Shown piece by piece: positions 47,592-56,097 of a DNA stretch of 64,000 bases. The stretch's first letter is position 1, and the number at the start of each line of letters is the position of its first letter. The notes below the pieces were generated by a model. It was not told the DNA's origin and did not search any database. It saw nothing but the letters and a program-made list of their open reading frames with translations. This stretch comes from Variovorax sp. PBS-H4. Its GTDB lineage: Bacteria; Pseudomonadota; Gammaproteobacteria; Burkholderiales; Burkholderiaceae_C. Location: contig NZ_LR594675.1 in assembly GCF_901827205.1 (NCBI RefSeq), forward strand, positions 5,760,001 through 5,824,000, in the 5' to 3' direction. The position numbers were made by a program, and so were the translations under genes.

Positions 47592-48842
47592 TCATCCTCC
47601 GGCTGCGAGCTCGCGCTCCAGCACCTTGGGGTTGTCGCGCCAGCGCTCCAGCCATTCCTGCGCGACGTCGCCCGGGTACACGTCCTCGAGCCCTTCGCGC
47701 AGCGCCTTGACGATCGCATTGGCGAGTGCGCCGGGCGTCACTTTCGGCGGCGGCATGTGCTGGTTCCACTCGTCGTCGATCGGCCCCGGGAACACATTGA
47801 CTACGCGGATGCCGGCCGGCCGCATCTCGGCGCGCAGGCATTGCGCCAGCGAATACGCCGCCGCTTTCGAGGCGCTGAAGGTCCCGTGCGGCGGGAAGTT
47901 CGCGAGCGCGTAGATCGACAGCAGGTTGACCCACGCCGTGGCGCTGGTCACGCCATCGGCCGAGCGGCCCTTGAGCGCGGGGCCGAACTCCTGCGCCAGC
48001 CGGAGGAAGCCGAAATAGTTGATGTCCATCTCGGCCTTGGCCACGTCGGTGCCGCGGCGCGCGCCGATGCCGAAGGTCCGGTGCACTTCGGCGTTGTTGA
48101 TCACGATGTCGACCTTGCCGCCGATCTCGCCGGCCAGCTCGCTGACCGAGCGGCCATTGGTCAGGTCCAGCGGCACCAGCGTCACCTGCGGCAGCGCCGT
48201 GATGTCTTCCATGCCACCGAGCTTCTTCCAGGGCTCGGCATGGCCGACCCAGACGATGTCGGCGCCGGCCTTCACCAGGGCGCGCACCAGGGCCTGGCCC
48301 ACGGGGGTCTTGCCGTCGGTCACCAGGGCCTTGCGGAATTTCGGGTCGCTGGTCATCTCGCGCAGCATCTTGTCGTCGGCCATATGGGCACTCCCTTCGT
48401 TCGGAAATCCAATGAGGACAGCCTGTCCCGCGCGGTCCAGGCGCGCGCCCACGCGCACGCGGGCCGGTGCATCGCCGACCTCGCCATGCAGGTGGACCAT
48501 CAGCGTCGGGCCGGTGTCGAGATGCACCAGGCCCAGGCGCCAGGGCAGGCGCTCGCGGAAGAACAGGTCGTTGCTGTGGTGCAGCGTGGTGCTGCTGATG
48601 AGCTCGCCCTCGCCGGTCTGCTCGCGCCAGTTCAGCCGCGGGGAGAGGCACTTGTGGCAGGCCTCGCGCGGCGGGTACTGCACCGTGCCGCAGTCCTTGC
48701 AGGTCTGCAGCTCGAAGCGGCCTTCGGCGGCGGCGGCCGTCATGCCCAGCGCGACACGGCCGCGAGAGCCGGGCGGCAGGTTCATCTGCCGCGTGCGCAG
48801 GATCGGGTTCTTGCGCTTGGGGCGCATCAGGGGCATGGTCAT
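47592..48842 (-). CDS. DUF35 (zinc ribbon/OB-fold) protein fused to a divergent SDR
   Basis: 416-aa in-frame fusion. Residues ~1-153 are a complete DUF35 protein: zinc ribbon C48-K-D-C51 ... C62-H-K-C65, then an OB fold. From M154 a full-length SDR (263 aa) follows with no linker. The SDR is unusual: the glycine motif reads TDGKTPVG, NNAG reads NNAE and the catalytic Tyr is Phe (F322-S-A-S-K326). GAAGGGAG lies seven bases upstream of the internal ATG (48383), so a free SDR may also be made. DUF35 proteins work with thiolase-fold partners, and one is encoded directly upstream. Confidence 0.85.
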   Translation of the reverse strand: MTMPLMRPKRKNPILRTRQMNLPPGSRGRVALGMTAAAAEGRFELQTCKDCGTVQYPPREACHKCLSPRLNWREQTGEGELISSTTLHHSNDLFFRERLPWRLGLVHLDTGPTLMVHLHGEVGDAPARVRVGARLDRAGQAVLIGFPNEGSAHMADDKMLREMTSDPKFRKALVTDGKTPVGQALVRALVKAGADIVWVGHAEPWKKLGGMEDITALPQVTLVPLDLTNGRSVSELAGEIGGKVDIVINNAEVHRTFGIGARRGTDVAKAEMDINYFGFLRLAQEFGPALKGRSADGVTSATAWVNLLSIYALANFPPHGTFSASKAAAYSLAQCLRAEMRPAGIRVVNVFPGPIDDEWNQHMPPPKVTPGALANAIVKALREGLEDVYPGDVAQEWLERWRDNPKVLERELAAGG

Positions 48843-48927
48843 CGCGCCTCCGCCGGGCCGCCCCAAGGCAGGCGCGCGGCCCCCTCGGGGGGCAGTGCAA
48901 CCGCGCAGCGGCAAACGTGGGGGTTGT
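48843..48927. repeat. GC-rich palindromic intergenic repeat, third type
   Basis: The spacer between the thiolase-like and DUF35 genes contains CCCCCTCGGGGGG and GGGCCGCCCC-type palindromes and on the minus strand ends in GGCGGAGGCGCG, which provides the Shine-Dalgarno for the DUF35 gene. I associate this element with dispersed Comamonadaceae repeats. Confidence 0.6.
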
Positions 48928-50097
48928 TCATTCGGGTCTCCCCAGGATCACCGCGCCCGTGCACAGGCAGCGGTCGTAGGTGACCATGCCGAAGCCCGCG
49001 ACCAGGCCCAGCTGGGCGTCGGGCACCGCACGCGGGCCGGCTGTATCGGTGAGCTGGCGGATCGCTTCCACCATGCCGAGGAAGCCGCCGGCCGCGCCCG
49101 CCTGGCCCGCCGAGAGCTGGCCACCGCTGGTGTTGTTGGGGAAGCTGCCGTCGAAGGTCATGGTGTTGGCGCGCACGAATTCCGGGCCTTCGCCCTTTTC
49201 GCAGAAGCCGAGGTCCTCGAACTGCATCATCACTATCACCGGATAGTCGTCGTAGGTCTGGACGAAGTCCAGCTCGGCCGGCTTCACGCCGGCCTGGGCG
49301 TACAGATCGTCCCGGTCCTTGCGCCAGCCCCCCTGGACCATCACCGGGTCTTCGGCATAGGCATTGTGGCGCTCGATGGCGCCGCGGATCACGACGTGCG
49401 CCAGTCCAAGGTCGCGGGCACGGGCCTCGCTCATCACGAGGAAAGCGTCGGCGCCGGCACACGGCATCACGCAGTCGAACAGGTGGATCGGATCGGAGAT
49501 CGGCCGTGCCTCCATGTATTCGTCCAGCGTGAGCGGCTTCTTGAACACGGCGTTTGCGTTGCCGAGCGCATTGGTGCGCTGGTCCACCGCGATGCGGCCG
49601 AAGTCCTCGCGCTTCGCGCCGAACGTGCGCATGTAGTTGGCGGTGATCATCGCGAAGATCGAATTCGGCCCGCCCGAGCCGTAGGGGTAGCTCGCGTCGC
49701 GCGCGAAGTTGCTGAAGCTGCCGAGCGTCAAGCGGAACGAGTCGACGTGGTTGGTATCGGCCCCCACGCAGGCGACGATGTCGGCGTCGCCCGACTGCAC
49801 GGCGCGCGCGGCGCGGCGCAGGCACATCACGCCCGAAGCGCCGCCGGTGGGCATGTGGTCGAGCCAGCGCGGCGACAGGCCCAGGTGCTGCGTCACGCCG
49901 ACCGCCGTATCGGGCGCAAGCGAGAAGCTGCTGAGGCTCAGGCCGTCGATCTCTTCCTTGGCAACGCCGCTGGCCTTGACCAGCGCCTCCAGCGCCTGGC
50001 CGATGAACCAATGCGCGCTGCGGGTGGAATAGCGCAGATAGGGCACGGTGACGGGGACCGCCACCGCGACGCCTTCGTAGGACAGCCGCTTGCTCAT
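48928..50097 (-). CDS. thiolase-fold protein lacking thiolase Cys/His; candidate retro-aldolase
   Basis: 389-aa SCP2-thiolase-like (lipid-transfer-protein-like) protein. The position of the acylated Cys reads G-G-A-S-G (residues 85-89) and the GHP motif reads G331-Q-A, so both the nucleophile and the catalytic His are missing; C-T-G near the C-terminus remains. Thiolase-fold aldolases of steroid side-chain degradation (Ltp2 type) also lack the Cys, and require a DUF35 partner. Here a DUF35 protein is encoded next. YDDY at 282-285 could supply tyrosines. GGAGG lies seven bases before ATG 50097. Proposed reaction: cleavage of a tertiary 3-hydroxyacyl-CoA to a ketone plus acetyl-CoA. Confidence 0.85.
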   Translation of the reverse strand: MSKRLSYEGVAVAVPVTVPYLRYSTRSAHWFIGQALEALVKASGVAKEEIDGLSLSSFSLAPDTAVGVTQHLGLSPRWLDHMPTGGASGVMCLRRAARAVQSGDADIVACVGADTNHVDSFRLTLGSFSNFARDASYPYGSGGPNSIFAMITANYMRTFGAKREDFGRIAVDQRTNALGNANAVFKKPLTLDEYMEARPISDPIHLFDCVMPCAGADAFLVMSEARARDLGLAHVVIRGAIERHNAYAEDPVMVQGGWRKDRDDLYAQAGVKPAELDFVQTYDDYPVIVMMQFEDLGFCEKGEGPEFVRANTMTFDGSFPNNTSGGQLSAGQAGAAGGFLGMVEAIRQLTDTAGPRAVPDAQLGLVAGFGMVTYDRCLCTGAVILGRPE

Positions 50098-50137
50098 CGA
50101 GCAACCTCCGTGCATCGCACTGCTTTGCTCTTCGCCT

Positions 50138-51760
50138 TCATGGCAGCCTCTTCTTCATCGCACGGGTGTCGACGCAATGCGGCTGGCCGGGCAATGCCTG
50201 GGCCAGCTCGCGCAGCTGGCCGCGCTGGATCTTCTGCGAGGCCGTGAGCGGCAACGCGTCGACGAAGGCCACATAGCCCGGGGCCTTGTAGTAAGCGAGC
50301 TGCGCCAGCGCATGCTCGACGATGCTGCCTGCGATGTGATGGCGCTCCGAGGCGTCCACGCCATCGCGCAGCACGATGCAGGCCAGCACTTCGTCGCCGC
50401 GCACGGTATCGGGCGTCGCGGCCACGGCCGAGGTCTTCACTGCCGGATGCTGGTTCAGCACACTCTCCACCTCCACTGCCGAGATGTTCTCGCCGCTGCG
50501 CCGGATCACGTTCTTCTTGCGGTCGACGAAGAAGAAGTTGCCCTCGGCATCGCGCCGCACCAGGTCGCCGGTGTGAAACCAGCCATCGGCCCAGGCTTCG
50601 CGCGTGGCCTCCTCGTCCTTCAGGTAGCCGGAGAAGAAGTAGCGGCGCGGGTCGCTGCCTGCGGAGCGCACCAGCAGCTCGCCGGGCATGCCGGCGGTCG
50701 CTTCGTGTCCTTCGTCGTCCACCAGCCGGACCTCGACATAGTCCTGCTGCCGGCCGAAGCAGCTCGTGCCCACCTGGCGCGGCTCGCGGTTGGCCATGAT
50801 GCAGGCACCGGCCCCGGTCTCGGTCATGGCCCAGGCCTCGACCAGCGGAAAGCCGAAGCGGGCCTCGAAGGGCGCGTGGTTCTTGCGGTCCACTCCGGCG
50901 CCGAAGCCCCAACGGATCGCGTGGTCCTTGTCGGCAGCCGATTCGGGCGCGGACAGCAGCATCGCCGGCATCACGCCCAGGTAGTGGACGATGGTGGCGC
51001 GGCTCTCGCGCGCACTCGCGAGCCAGCTCTTCGGATGAAAGCGGTCCAGTTGAACCAGGCAGCCGCCCGCCACCAGCACGACCATCGTCGAGAAGGCCAT
51101 CGCGTTCATGTGATTCAGCGGCAGCGGCGTGATCACCCGCTCGGCATCGGGGCGGATGGCGCAGACGCCGTCGAGTGACGCGTACCACTCGCCCGCGCGC
51201 AGGAAGTAGGCGTTGCTCAGGATGCAGCCCTTGGGCCGCCCGGTGGTGCCGGAGGTGTAGAGCAGCGCGCATTCGGTCTCGGGGCCGATCGCTTCATGAG
51301 GGCGCGGCGGCGCCTTGCCGGCGGGCGGCACCACGTCTTCCGGCCCCATCGTCTGGAAGTCGGTGCCGGCCTGTGCCGCCGCGGCGCGCAGGTCGGCCGC
51401 GCGCTCGGGCAAGGTCACGGCCAGGCCGATCTCGCTGTGGCCGATCAGGTAGACCAGCTCTGCCGAACGCATCTCGGCATTGATCGGCACCACGCTCGCG
51501 CCCAGTGCGTTGAGCGCGAACCAGTGCAGCAGGAACGCGGGACGGTTCTCCAGCAGCAGGCCGACGCGATGGCCATGGCCCCATCCGGCGGCCGAGTAGG
51601 CCCGGCGCAGGCGTTCGACCTCCGCCGCAGCCTCGCCCCAGCGAATCGCGCCGGGTTCAATGCCGTAGGCATGGGCGGTAACCGACTCGGTGAACAGGAA
51701 CTCCGCATCCGGCGTGCGCGCGGCGGTGGCTGCGAAGCATTGATGGACCGTCGTATGCAT
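50138..51760 (-). CDS. AMP-dependent acyl/aryl-CoA ligase
   Basis: 540-aa ANL ligase with the P-loop LLYTSGTTGRPKGCIL, EAWAMTETGAG, TGDLVRRDAEGNFFFVDRKKN and the C-terminal catalytic Lys in LTASQKIQRGQL. It is separated from the beta subunit by seven bases and from the thiolase-like gene by 40. As the enzyme just before the CoA-ester-cleaving pair it could make the CoA thioester they use, for example dioxindole-3-acetyl-CoA; substrate is inference. Confidence 0.88.
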   Translation of the reverse strand: MHTTVHQCFAATAARTPDAEFLFTESVTAHAYGIEPGAIRWGEAAAEVERLRRAYSAAGWGHGHRVGLLLENRPAFLLHWFALNALGASVVPINAEMRSAELVYLIGHSEIGLAVTLPERAADLRAAAAQAGTDFQTMGPEDVVPPAGKAPPRPHEAIGPETECALLYTSGTTGRPKGCILSNAYFLRAGEWYASLDGVCAIRPDAERVITPLPLNHMNAMAFSTMVVLVAGGCLVQLDRFHPKSWLASARESRATIVHYLGVMPAMLLSAPESAADKDHAIRWGFGAGVDRKNHAPFEARFGFPLVEAWAMTETGAGACIMANREPRQVGTSCFGRQQDYVEVRLVDDEGHEATAGMPGELLVRSAGSDPRRYFFSGYLKDEEATREAWADGWFHTGDLVRRDAEGNFFFVDRKKNVIRRSGENISAVEVESVLNQHPAVKTSAVAATPDTVRGDEVLACIVLRDGVDASERHHIAGSIVEHALAQLAYYKAPGYVAFVDALPLTASQKIQRGQLRELAQALPGQPHCVDTRAMKKRLP

Positions 51761-51767
51761 CGCGTCC

Positions 51768-52253
51768 CTAGATGAAGAGCTGCACGGCCGGCAGCGCCGC
51801 GTCGCAGTTGAGCAGGTTCACGCGCTTGAGCGTCATGCGCAGTTGCCCGTCCTCCTGCGTCAGGTAGTGGAAGAAGGTGCCGACATAGAACTGCAGCTCG
51901 TCGCCCTGCGATTCGGTGTAGTGGAACTCGGTGCGCACCACGAAGGTGTTGCCGGCCTCGTCGAACACTTCGACCGTGGGCGTCTGCAGCAGGTGATGGC
52001 AGCGGCTCGGCGGCTGCTGCGAGAAAGCGCGCGGGCTCTGCAGGCGCTCGATGCGCAGATCGCGCAAGAGCTTGTCCTCGTAGAGGTGCGAGCAATGGTT
52101 GAGGCCGTCCTCCTGGTCCGGCGTGGCCGGTACCCAGTAGTAGGCATCGTCGGAGAATAGTGCGTTCCATTCCTCGTAGCGTTTGGCATCGAGCAGGCGG
52201 CACTCGTGCACGACGAAGTCGATCAGGTCCTGGCGTGCGAGGCTGCTGCTCAT
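51768..52253 (-). CDS. Rieske dioxygenase beta subunit (pair 2)
   Basis: 161-aa SnoaL-like beta subunit (LIDFVVHECRLLDAKRYEEW, ALFSDDAYYWVP, ending ALPAVQLFI). The ATG overlaps the alpha stop (TGATG). Resembles the first beta subunit throughout, so the two oxygenases arose by duplication or from a common ancestor. Confidence 0.9.
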   Translation of the reverse strand: MSSSLARQDLIDFVVHECRLLDAKRYEEWNALFSDDAYYWVPATPDQEDGLNHCSHLYEDKLLRDLRIERLQSPRAFSQQPPSRCHHLLQTPTVEVFDEAGNTFVVRTEFHYTESQGDELQFYVGTFFHYLTQEDGQLRMTLKRVNLLNCDAALPAVQLFI

Positions 52254-53566
52254 CACATGGTCTCCGTCATGTAGCGGGCCCAGCTTCGGTACTGATTGCG
52301 CATCGGCAGCTCGTTGGTGCCGCCGGTGGTGATTTCGCCGCCCTTCAGCTCCTCGGGATCGTAGTTGCGGTGCAGGCTGACCCACTCGTTGCCGGTCGCA
52401 TGCAGGCCGGCCTGCATGCCGCGGTAGGCCTGCAGGTCATCGTGCCCGACCACCGAGAAAGGCGAGTTGATCAGTCGGTTGTACATGGCGGTGCGCTGCA
52501 GCAGCTCGGGTGGCGCGCCCTTCAGGCGAAAGGTCCAGCTCTCGATCAGCGTCTTGTCGGCCGCGATCGGCTTGACCACGCGGATCGCCTGGATCGCACC
52601 CTTGATCGTGAGGTTGGGGTAGTACACCGTGTTGTGGCGCGCCATGCCGAGGATCTGCGCGGTGCGCTCCTCGCCATACCTGGCCTTCATCGCGTCGTCG
52701 TATCCGGGGATCGCCTTGTACTTGCTGTGGATGCTGAAGTGCACGCCGGTGAAGCTATGGCCGTTGTCGTAGGTCCGGATGCCCATGTCCTCGAAGAACT
52801 TGTAGTCCGACATGAAGGGCACGAACTGCTCGATGGCCATGGGCTTGGGCTCGTCGGCCGGCTTGTCGGACCACATTCGCTTGGCGGTGCCGGCCGAGGA
52901 CTCGTGGGCGACCATCGGATGCATGGTGTCGTTGAGGTTCTCGACGAACATCTTCCAGTTGCACTGGTGCATGAAGCGCAGGCAGCCGCCGGCAATCTCC
53001 AGCTCGCCCTCGGGCGAGCGGTCGGCCATGTTGTCGATGGAGCTCAGCGAGTCGCCGAAGTACGTCTCGAAGTCCGGGCCGACGTCGTTGATCTTGACGA
53101 AGATGAAGCCGCGGTGGCTGCGCACGTTGCGAATGGTGGTGAGTCCCTTGGCCGATTCGCATTCGTGCAGCTGCGTGCCCTCGTAGCCGTTCTTCAGAGG
53201 AATGGCAAGCAGCGACCCGTCGGTCTTGAAGGTCCAGGCGTGGTAGGGGCAGCGGAAGAACTTGCCGGTGTTGCCGCAGGGCGCGCTCACCAGGCGCGAG
53301 CCCTTGTGGGCGCAGCGGTTCATCATCGCGCGCAACGTGCCATCGCCGTGGCGCACCACGATGATCGGGCAGCCGCCGACCTCGTTGCTGATGTAGTCGC
53401 CGGGCCTGGGCAGCTGGCTTTCGTGGCCGACGTAGTTCCAGGTGTTGGCGAAGAAGTGCTCCTGTTCCAGCTCGAACAGCTCCTGGCTGATGTACAGGTC
53501 GCGGTGCACCCGGTCGTTTTGGACCAGGGCGCGCACGGCCTCGGGATTGCCTCGGTACGAAGTCAT
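52253..53566 (-). CDS. Rieske dioxygenase alpha subunit (pair 2)
   Basis: 437-aa catalytic subunit with Rieske ligands C85, H87, C106 and H109, and the iron-site region NWKMFVENLNDTMHP (D213, H216, H221). Co-linear with alpha 1 without gaps in the N-terminal half. It is next to the only reductase, so it is probably the first oxygenase of the pathway. IAA oxygenases of the described loci are of this alpha/beta/reductase type. Start ATG 53566 agrees with pair 1 (MNTYRDRPEA versus MTSYRGNPEA). Confidence 0.93.
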   Translation of the reverse strand: MTSYRGNPEAVRALVQNDRVHRDLYISQELFELEQEHFFANTWNYVGHESQLPRPGDYISNEVGGCPIIVVRHGDGTLRAMMNRCAHKGSRLVSAPCGNTGKFFRCPYHAWTFKTDGSLLAIPLKNGYEGTQLHECESAKGLTTIRNVRSHRGFIFVKINDVGPDFETYFGDSLSSIDNMADRSPEGELEIAGGCLRFMHQCNWKMFVENLNDTMHPMVAHESSAGTAKRMWSDKPADEPKPMAIEQFVPFMSDYKFFEDMGIRTYDNGHSFTGVHFSIHSKYKAIPGYDDAMKARYGEERTAQILGMARHNTVYYPNLTIKGAIQAIRVVKPIAADKTLIESWTFRLKGAPPELLQRTAMYNRLINSPFSVVGHDDLQAYRGMQAGLHATGNEWVSLHRNYDPEELKGGEITTGGTNELPMRNQYRSWARYMTETM

Positions 53567-53580
53567 TCTCGTGCTCTCCT

Positions 53581-54564
53581 TCACATGTCCAGCACCAGCC
53601 GCGGGCCCTTGGCGCGCGAGATGCAGATCTGCATGACATTGCCCTCGGCCTTCTCGCGCGCGCTCAGCACGTAGTCGCGGTGGTCGATCTCGCCTTCGAG
53701 CACTGGCGTCGCGCACACGCCGCATTCCCCGCGCTTGCAGTCGTAGAGCGGGTCGCAGCCATGCTCGATCAGGCAGTCGAGGATGCTCTGATCCGCGGGC
53801 ACCGTAAAGCGCTGACCCGACTGGGCGAGCTCCACCTCGATGGGCTGGTCGCCCGCCTCCGCGACTGGCGTGGTGAACAGCTCGAAGTGCACGCGGTCGT
53901 GTTCCCAGCCGCGCGCCTGGGTGCGGGCGAGCACGGCGTCGAGCATGACCTTGGGACCGCAGACGTAGAGCCGGTCTCCGGCGGGCACCTCGTCGAGCAC
54001 CGCGTCGATGTCCAGCGGACCGCCGGCATCGGCATCGGCGTGCACGCGCAGGTCATCGCGCAGCAAGGTCCGCAGCTCGGGCAGGAACGCCATCAGCTCG
54101 CGGCTGCGGCCGGCATAGTGCAATCGCACGGGTGCGCCTTCGGCCCGCCGGCGCGCGGCCATGCTGGCCAGCGGCGTGATGCCGATGCCGCCTGCGATCA
54201 GCACCGTGCCACCGGGACCGGTGTGCAGCGGGAAGTCGTTCTTCGGCGGCTCGAGGGTGAGCAGGTCTCCCTGCTTCAGCTGCTCGTGCATGAAGCGCGA
54301 GCCGCCACGGCCTTCGTCTTCCTTGCGCACGGCGATCACGTAGCGGTTGGGCGCATTCGTCGCATTGCGCTCGGTCCCGAAGTTGATCAGCGAGTAGTGG
54401 CGCCAGTCCTTCGAGCCGTCCGGCAGCTCGACCTGCACACGAATATGGGCGCCCGCGCTGTAGCCCGGCAGCGCACGGTCGTCGTCGGCGCGCAGCACGA
54501 ACATGCGGATCAGCGGGTTCAGCTCGCAGGCCTCTGCGACGCGCAGTTGGAGTGTGGAAGTCAT
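53581..54564 (-). CDS. Rieske oxygenase reductase (FNR plus C-terminal [2Fe-2S] ferredoxin)
   Basis: 327-aa reductase of the vanillate-demethylase (class IA) layout: flavin motif R56-x-Y-S59, NAD motif GGIGITP (125-131), LYVCGPKVML, and a plant-type ferredoxin domain with C276, C281, C284 and C314. It passes electrons from NAD(P)H to the Rieske centre. It is the only such reductase in the locus and must serve both oxygenases, unless one uses an external partner. Confidence 0.93.
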   Translation of the reverse strand: MTSTLQLRVAEACELNPLIRMFVLRADDDRALPGYSAGAHIRVQVELPDGSKDWRHYSLINFGTERNATNAPNRYVIAVRKEDEGRGGSRFMHEQLKQGDLLTLEPPKNDFPLHTGPGGTVLIAGGIGITPLASMAARRRAEGAPVRLHYAGRSRELMAFLPELRTLLRDDLRVHADADAGGPLDIDAVLDEVPAGDRLYVCGPKVMLDAVLARTQARGWEHDRVHFELFTTPVAEAGDQPIEVELAQSGQRFTVPADQSILDCLIEHGCDPLYDCKRGECGVCATPVLEGEIDHRDYVLSAREKAEGNVMQICISRAKGPRLVLDM

Positions 54565-54593
54565 GCGTGCCTCTCTCGTGTATTCACGGCCAT

Positions 54594-56093
54594 TCAGGCC
54601 AGCGCATGCCGTACCAGCATGGCGCGCAACTGGTGGCCCTGTTCGTCGGCCAGCGCCGCGTCGCGCAGCTCGCGCAGGGTGGCTGGTGCCATGCGGCTGC
54701 CCGCCCGCTGGAAGGCGGCCATCAGCGTGTCGTAGTTGCGCACGCCGCGTTCGTGCGTGTCGCTGTAGCCCTTGACCAGGCGCTGGCACTGCGCGAGCTC
54801 GATCGCCAGTTCGGGGTGCTGCGCGGCCGTGCCTGCGATGCGCTGCAGCCATTCCTCGATGCGGCGGTTCTCCTCGGCATAGCGCGTGGTGGTGCGGCGC
54901 CAGCGCCTGGTCGCGGCGACGGCGCAGAGCATCAGGTAGCCGCTCAGCGAGCTGGTGCGAACGACGCGGCCCTTGCGGGTCATGCGCTCCACCAGGCGGC
55001 GCGGCCAGCCCGAACCCATCAGCCAGCGGCCGAGCCCGCCGGGCAGGGTCTCGCAGATCTCCTGCAGCCGCGGATGCATGTACTCGTTGATGGCCAGCAG
55101 CTGCCCTTCCTGCACGCCGGCCTCGCCGCGCACGCGATCGAAGCGCGACGCGCGGGTCTTGAGCGCGGCGACGCGGGCCGTGTCCTCGTAGGACATCCAC
55201 AGCGCGAGGTGGCGCGCGGTCTCGCGCTGCAGGCGGTGGTCTGCGCCGGAGGGCAGCGCGGCGACCGCGGCCATGCGGTCGAGGTAGAGACCGGCGTAGT
55301 CCGGGTCCTGGTAGTCGATCAGGCGCCGCACGCCCTCGAACAGCACGGGATGCAGCGCCGGCACGAAGTCGCGCTGAACGCGTTCGACCAGGGCGCGCAC
55401 TTCGGGGTGGCGAGGCTGGGGTTCGGCAGCGGAAGCCGGCACCGGCTTGTCGTGCTCGCCCGCGCCCTGGGCCCGTGCAAAGCCGACGCCGAAAGCCTTC
55501 AGGCTGGGCTTCACGCCTACGCCGCCGCGCTCGATGGTGTCCTCGAACTGGGCGCGGCTGAAAGGCAGCACGCCCGCACCGGCCAGCGCGCCGAAGAGCA
55601 CGGCACTGATGACGCTGCCAACAGCTTCGGCAGCCTGCGCCATGTCGAAACGGATGAAGCGCTTGGCCGCCTGTTCGGCATGCGCCAGCAGTTCGGCGCT
55701 GTCGACCCGGCCATCGCCCATGGCGCTCTTCTCGGCGATGGAATACACGCGATGGGTCGAGGCGATCAGCGTGCTGCGGTCCTTCGTGACCAGCCCGCGC
55801 TGCACGGCGCGCCCGGCTTCCATCAGTTCCGAGGCGAGCACCACATCCACATCGCCGGGCAGCGGCATCAGCGCCAGCACGGGCCGGCCGCCGTCGGCCT
55901 CGGCCTGCGCCTCGGGGTACAGCTCGACGTAGTAGATGGTTGCGCCGGTGCGCTGGGCAACGCCGGGCACCGAGGTCGTCTGCGCCACGTAGCCGTTGAC
56001 CTCGCCCATGTCGACGATCCAGTCGGCCAGCACGCCGCCGCCCTCGCCCCCCATGGCAAGTATTGCAATCTTGATGGGCTGTGTCATGGTCAT
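54594..56093 (-). CDS. iorB: indolepyruvate ferredoxin oxidoreductase-type beta subunit with DUF6537 extension
   Basis: About 499 aa. The N-terminal ~200 residues are the gamma/beta domain of 2-oxoacid:ferredoxin oxidoreductases (IAILAMGGEGGGVLADWIVD, TSVPGVAQRTGAT). The C-terminal helical region corresponds to DUF6537. Start ATG 56093 lies four bases after the iorA stop; 56087 is equally possible. It forms the enzyme with IorA. The expected substrates are aryl 2-oxoacids. Confidence 0.87.
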   Translation of the reverse strand: MTMTQPIKIAILAMGGEGGGVLADWIVDMGEVNGYVAQTTSVPGVAQRTGATIYYVELYPEAQAEADGGRPVLALMPLPGDVDVVLASELMEAGRAVQRGLVTKDRSTLIASTHRVYSIAEKSAMGDGRVDSAELLAHAEQAAKRFIRFDMAQAAEAVGSVISAVLFGALAGAGVLPFSRAQFEDTIERGGVGVKPSLKAFGVGFARAQGAGEHDKPVPASAAEPQPRHPEVRALVERVQRDFVPALHPVLFEGVRRLIDYQDPDYAGLYLDRMAAVAALPSGADHRLQRETARHLALWMSYEDTARVAALKTRASRFDRVRGEAGVQEGQLLAINEYMHPRLQEICETLPGGLGRWLMGSGWPRRLVERMTRKGRVVRTSSLSGYLMLCAVAATRRWRRTTTRYAEENRRIEEWLQRIAGTAAQHPELAIELAQCQRLVKGYSDTHERGVRNYDTLMAAFQRAGSRMAPATLRELRDAALADEQGHQLRAMLVRHALA

Positions 56094-56097
56094 CGGA

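Noticed and set aside
48928..50097. Acetyl-CoA acetyltransferase (true thiolase)
   Set aside because: The nucleophilic Cys and the GHP His are absent at the expected positions.
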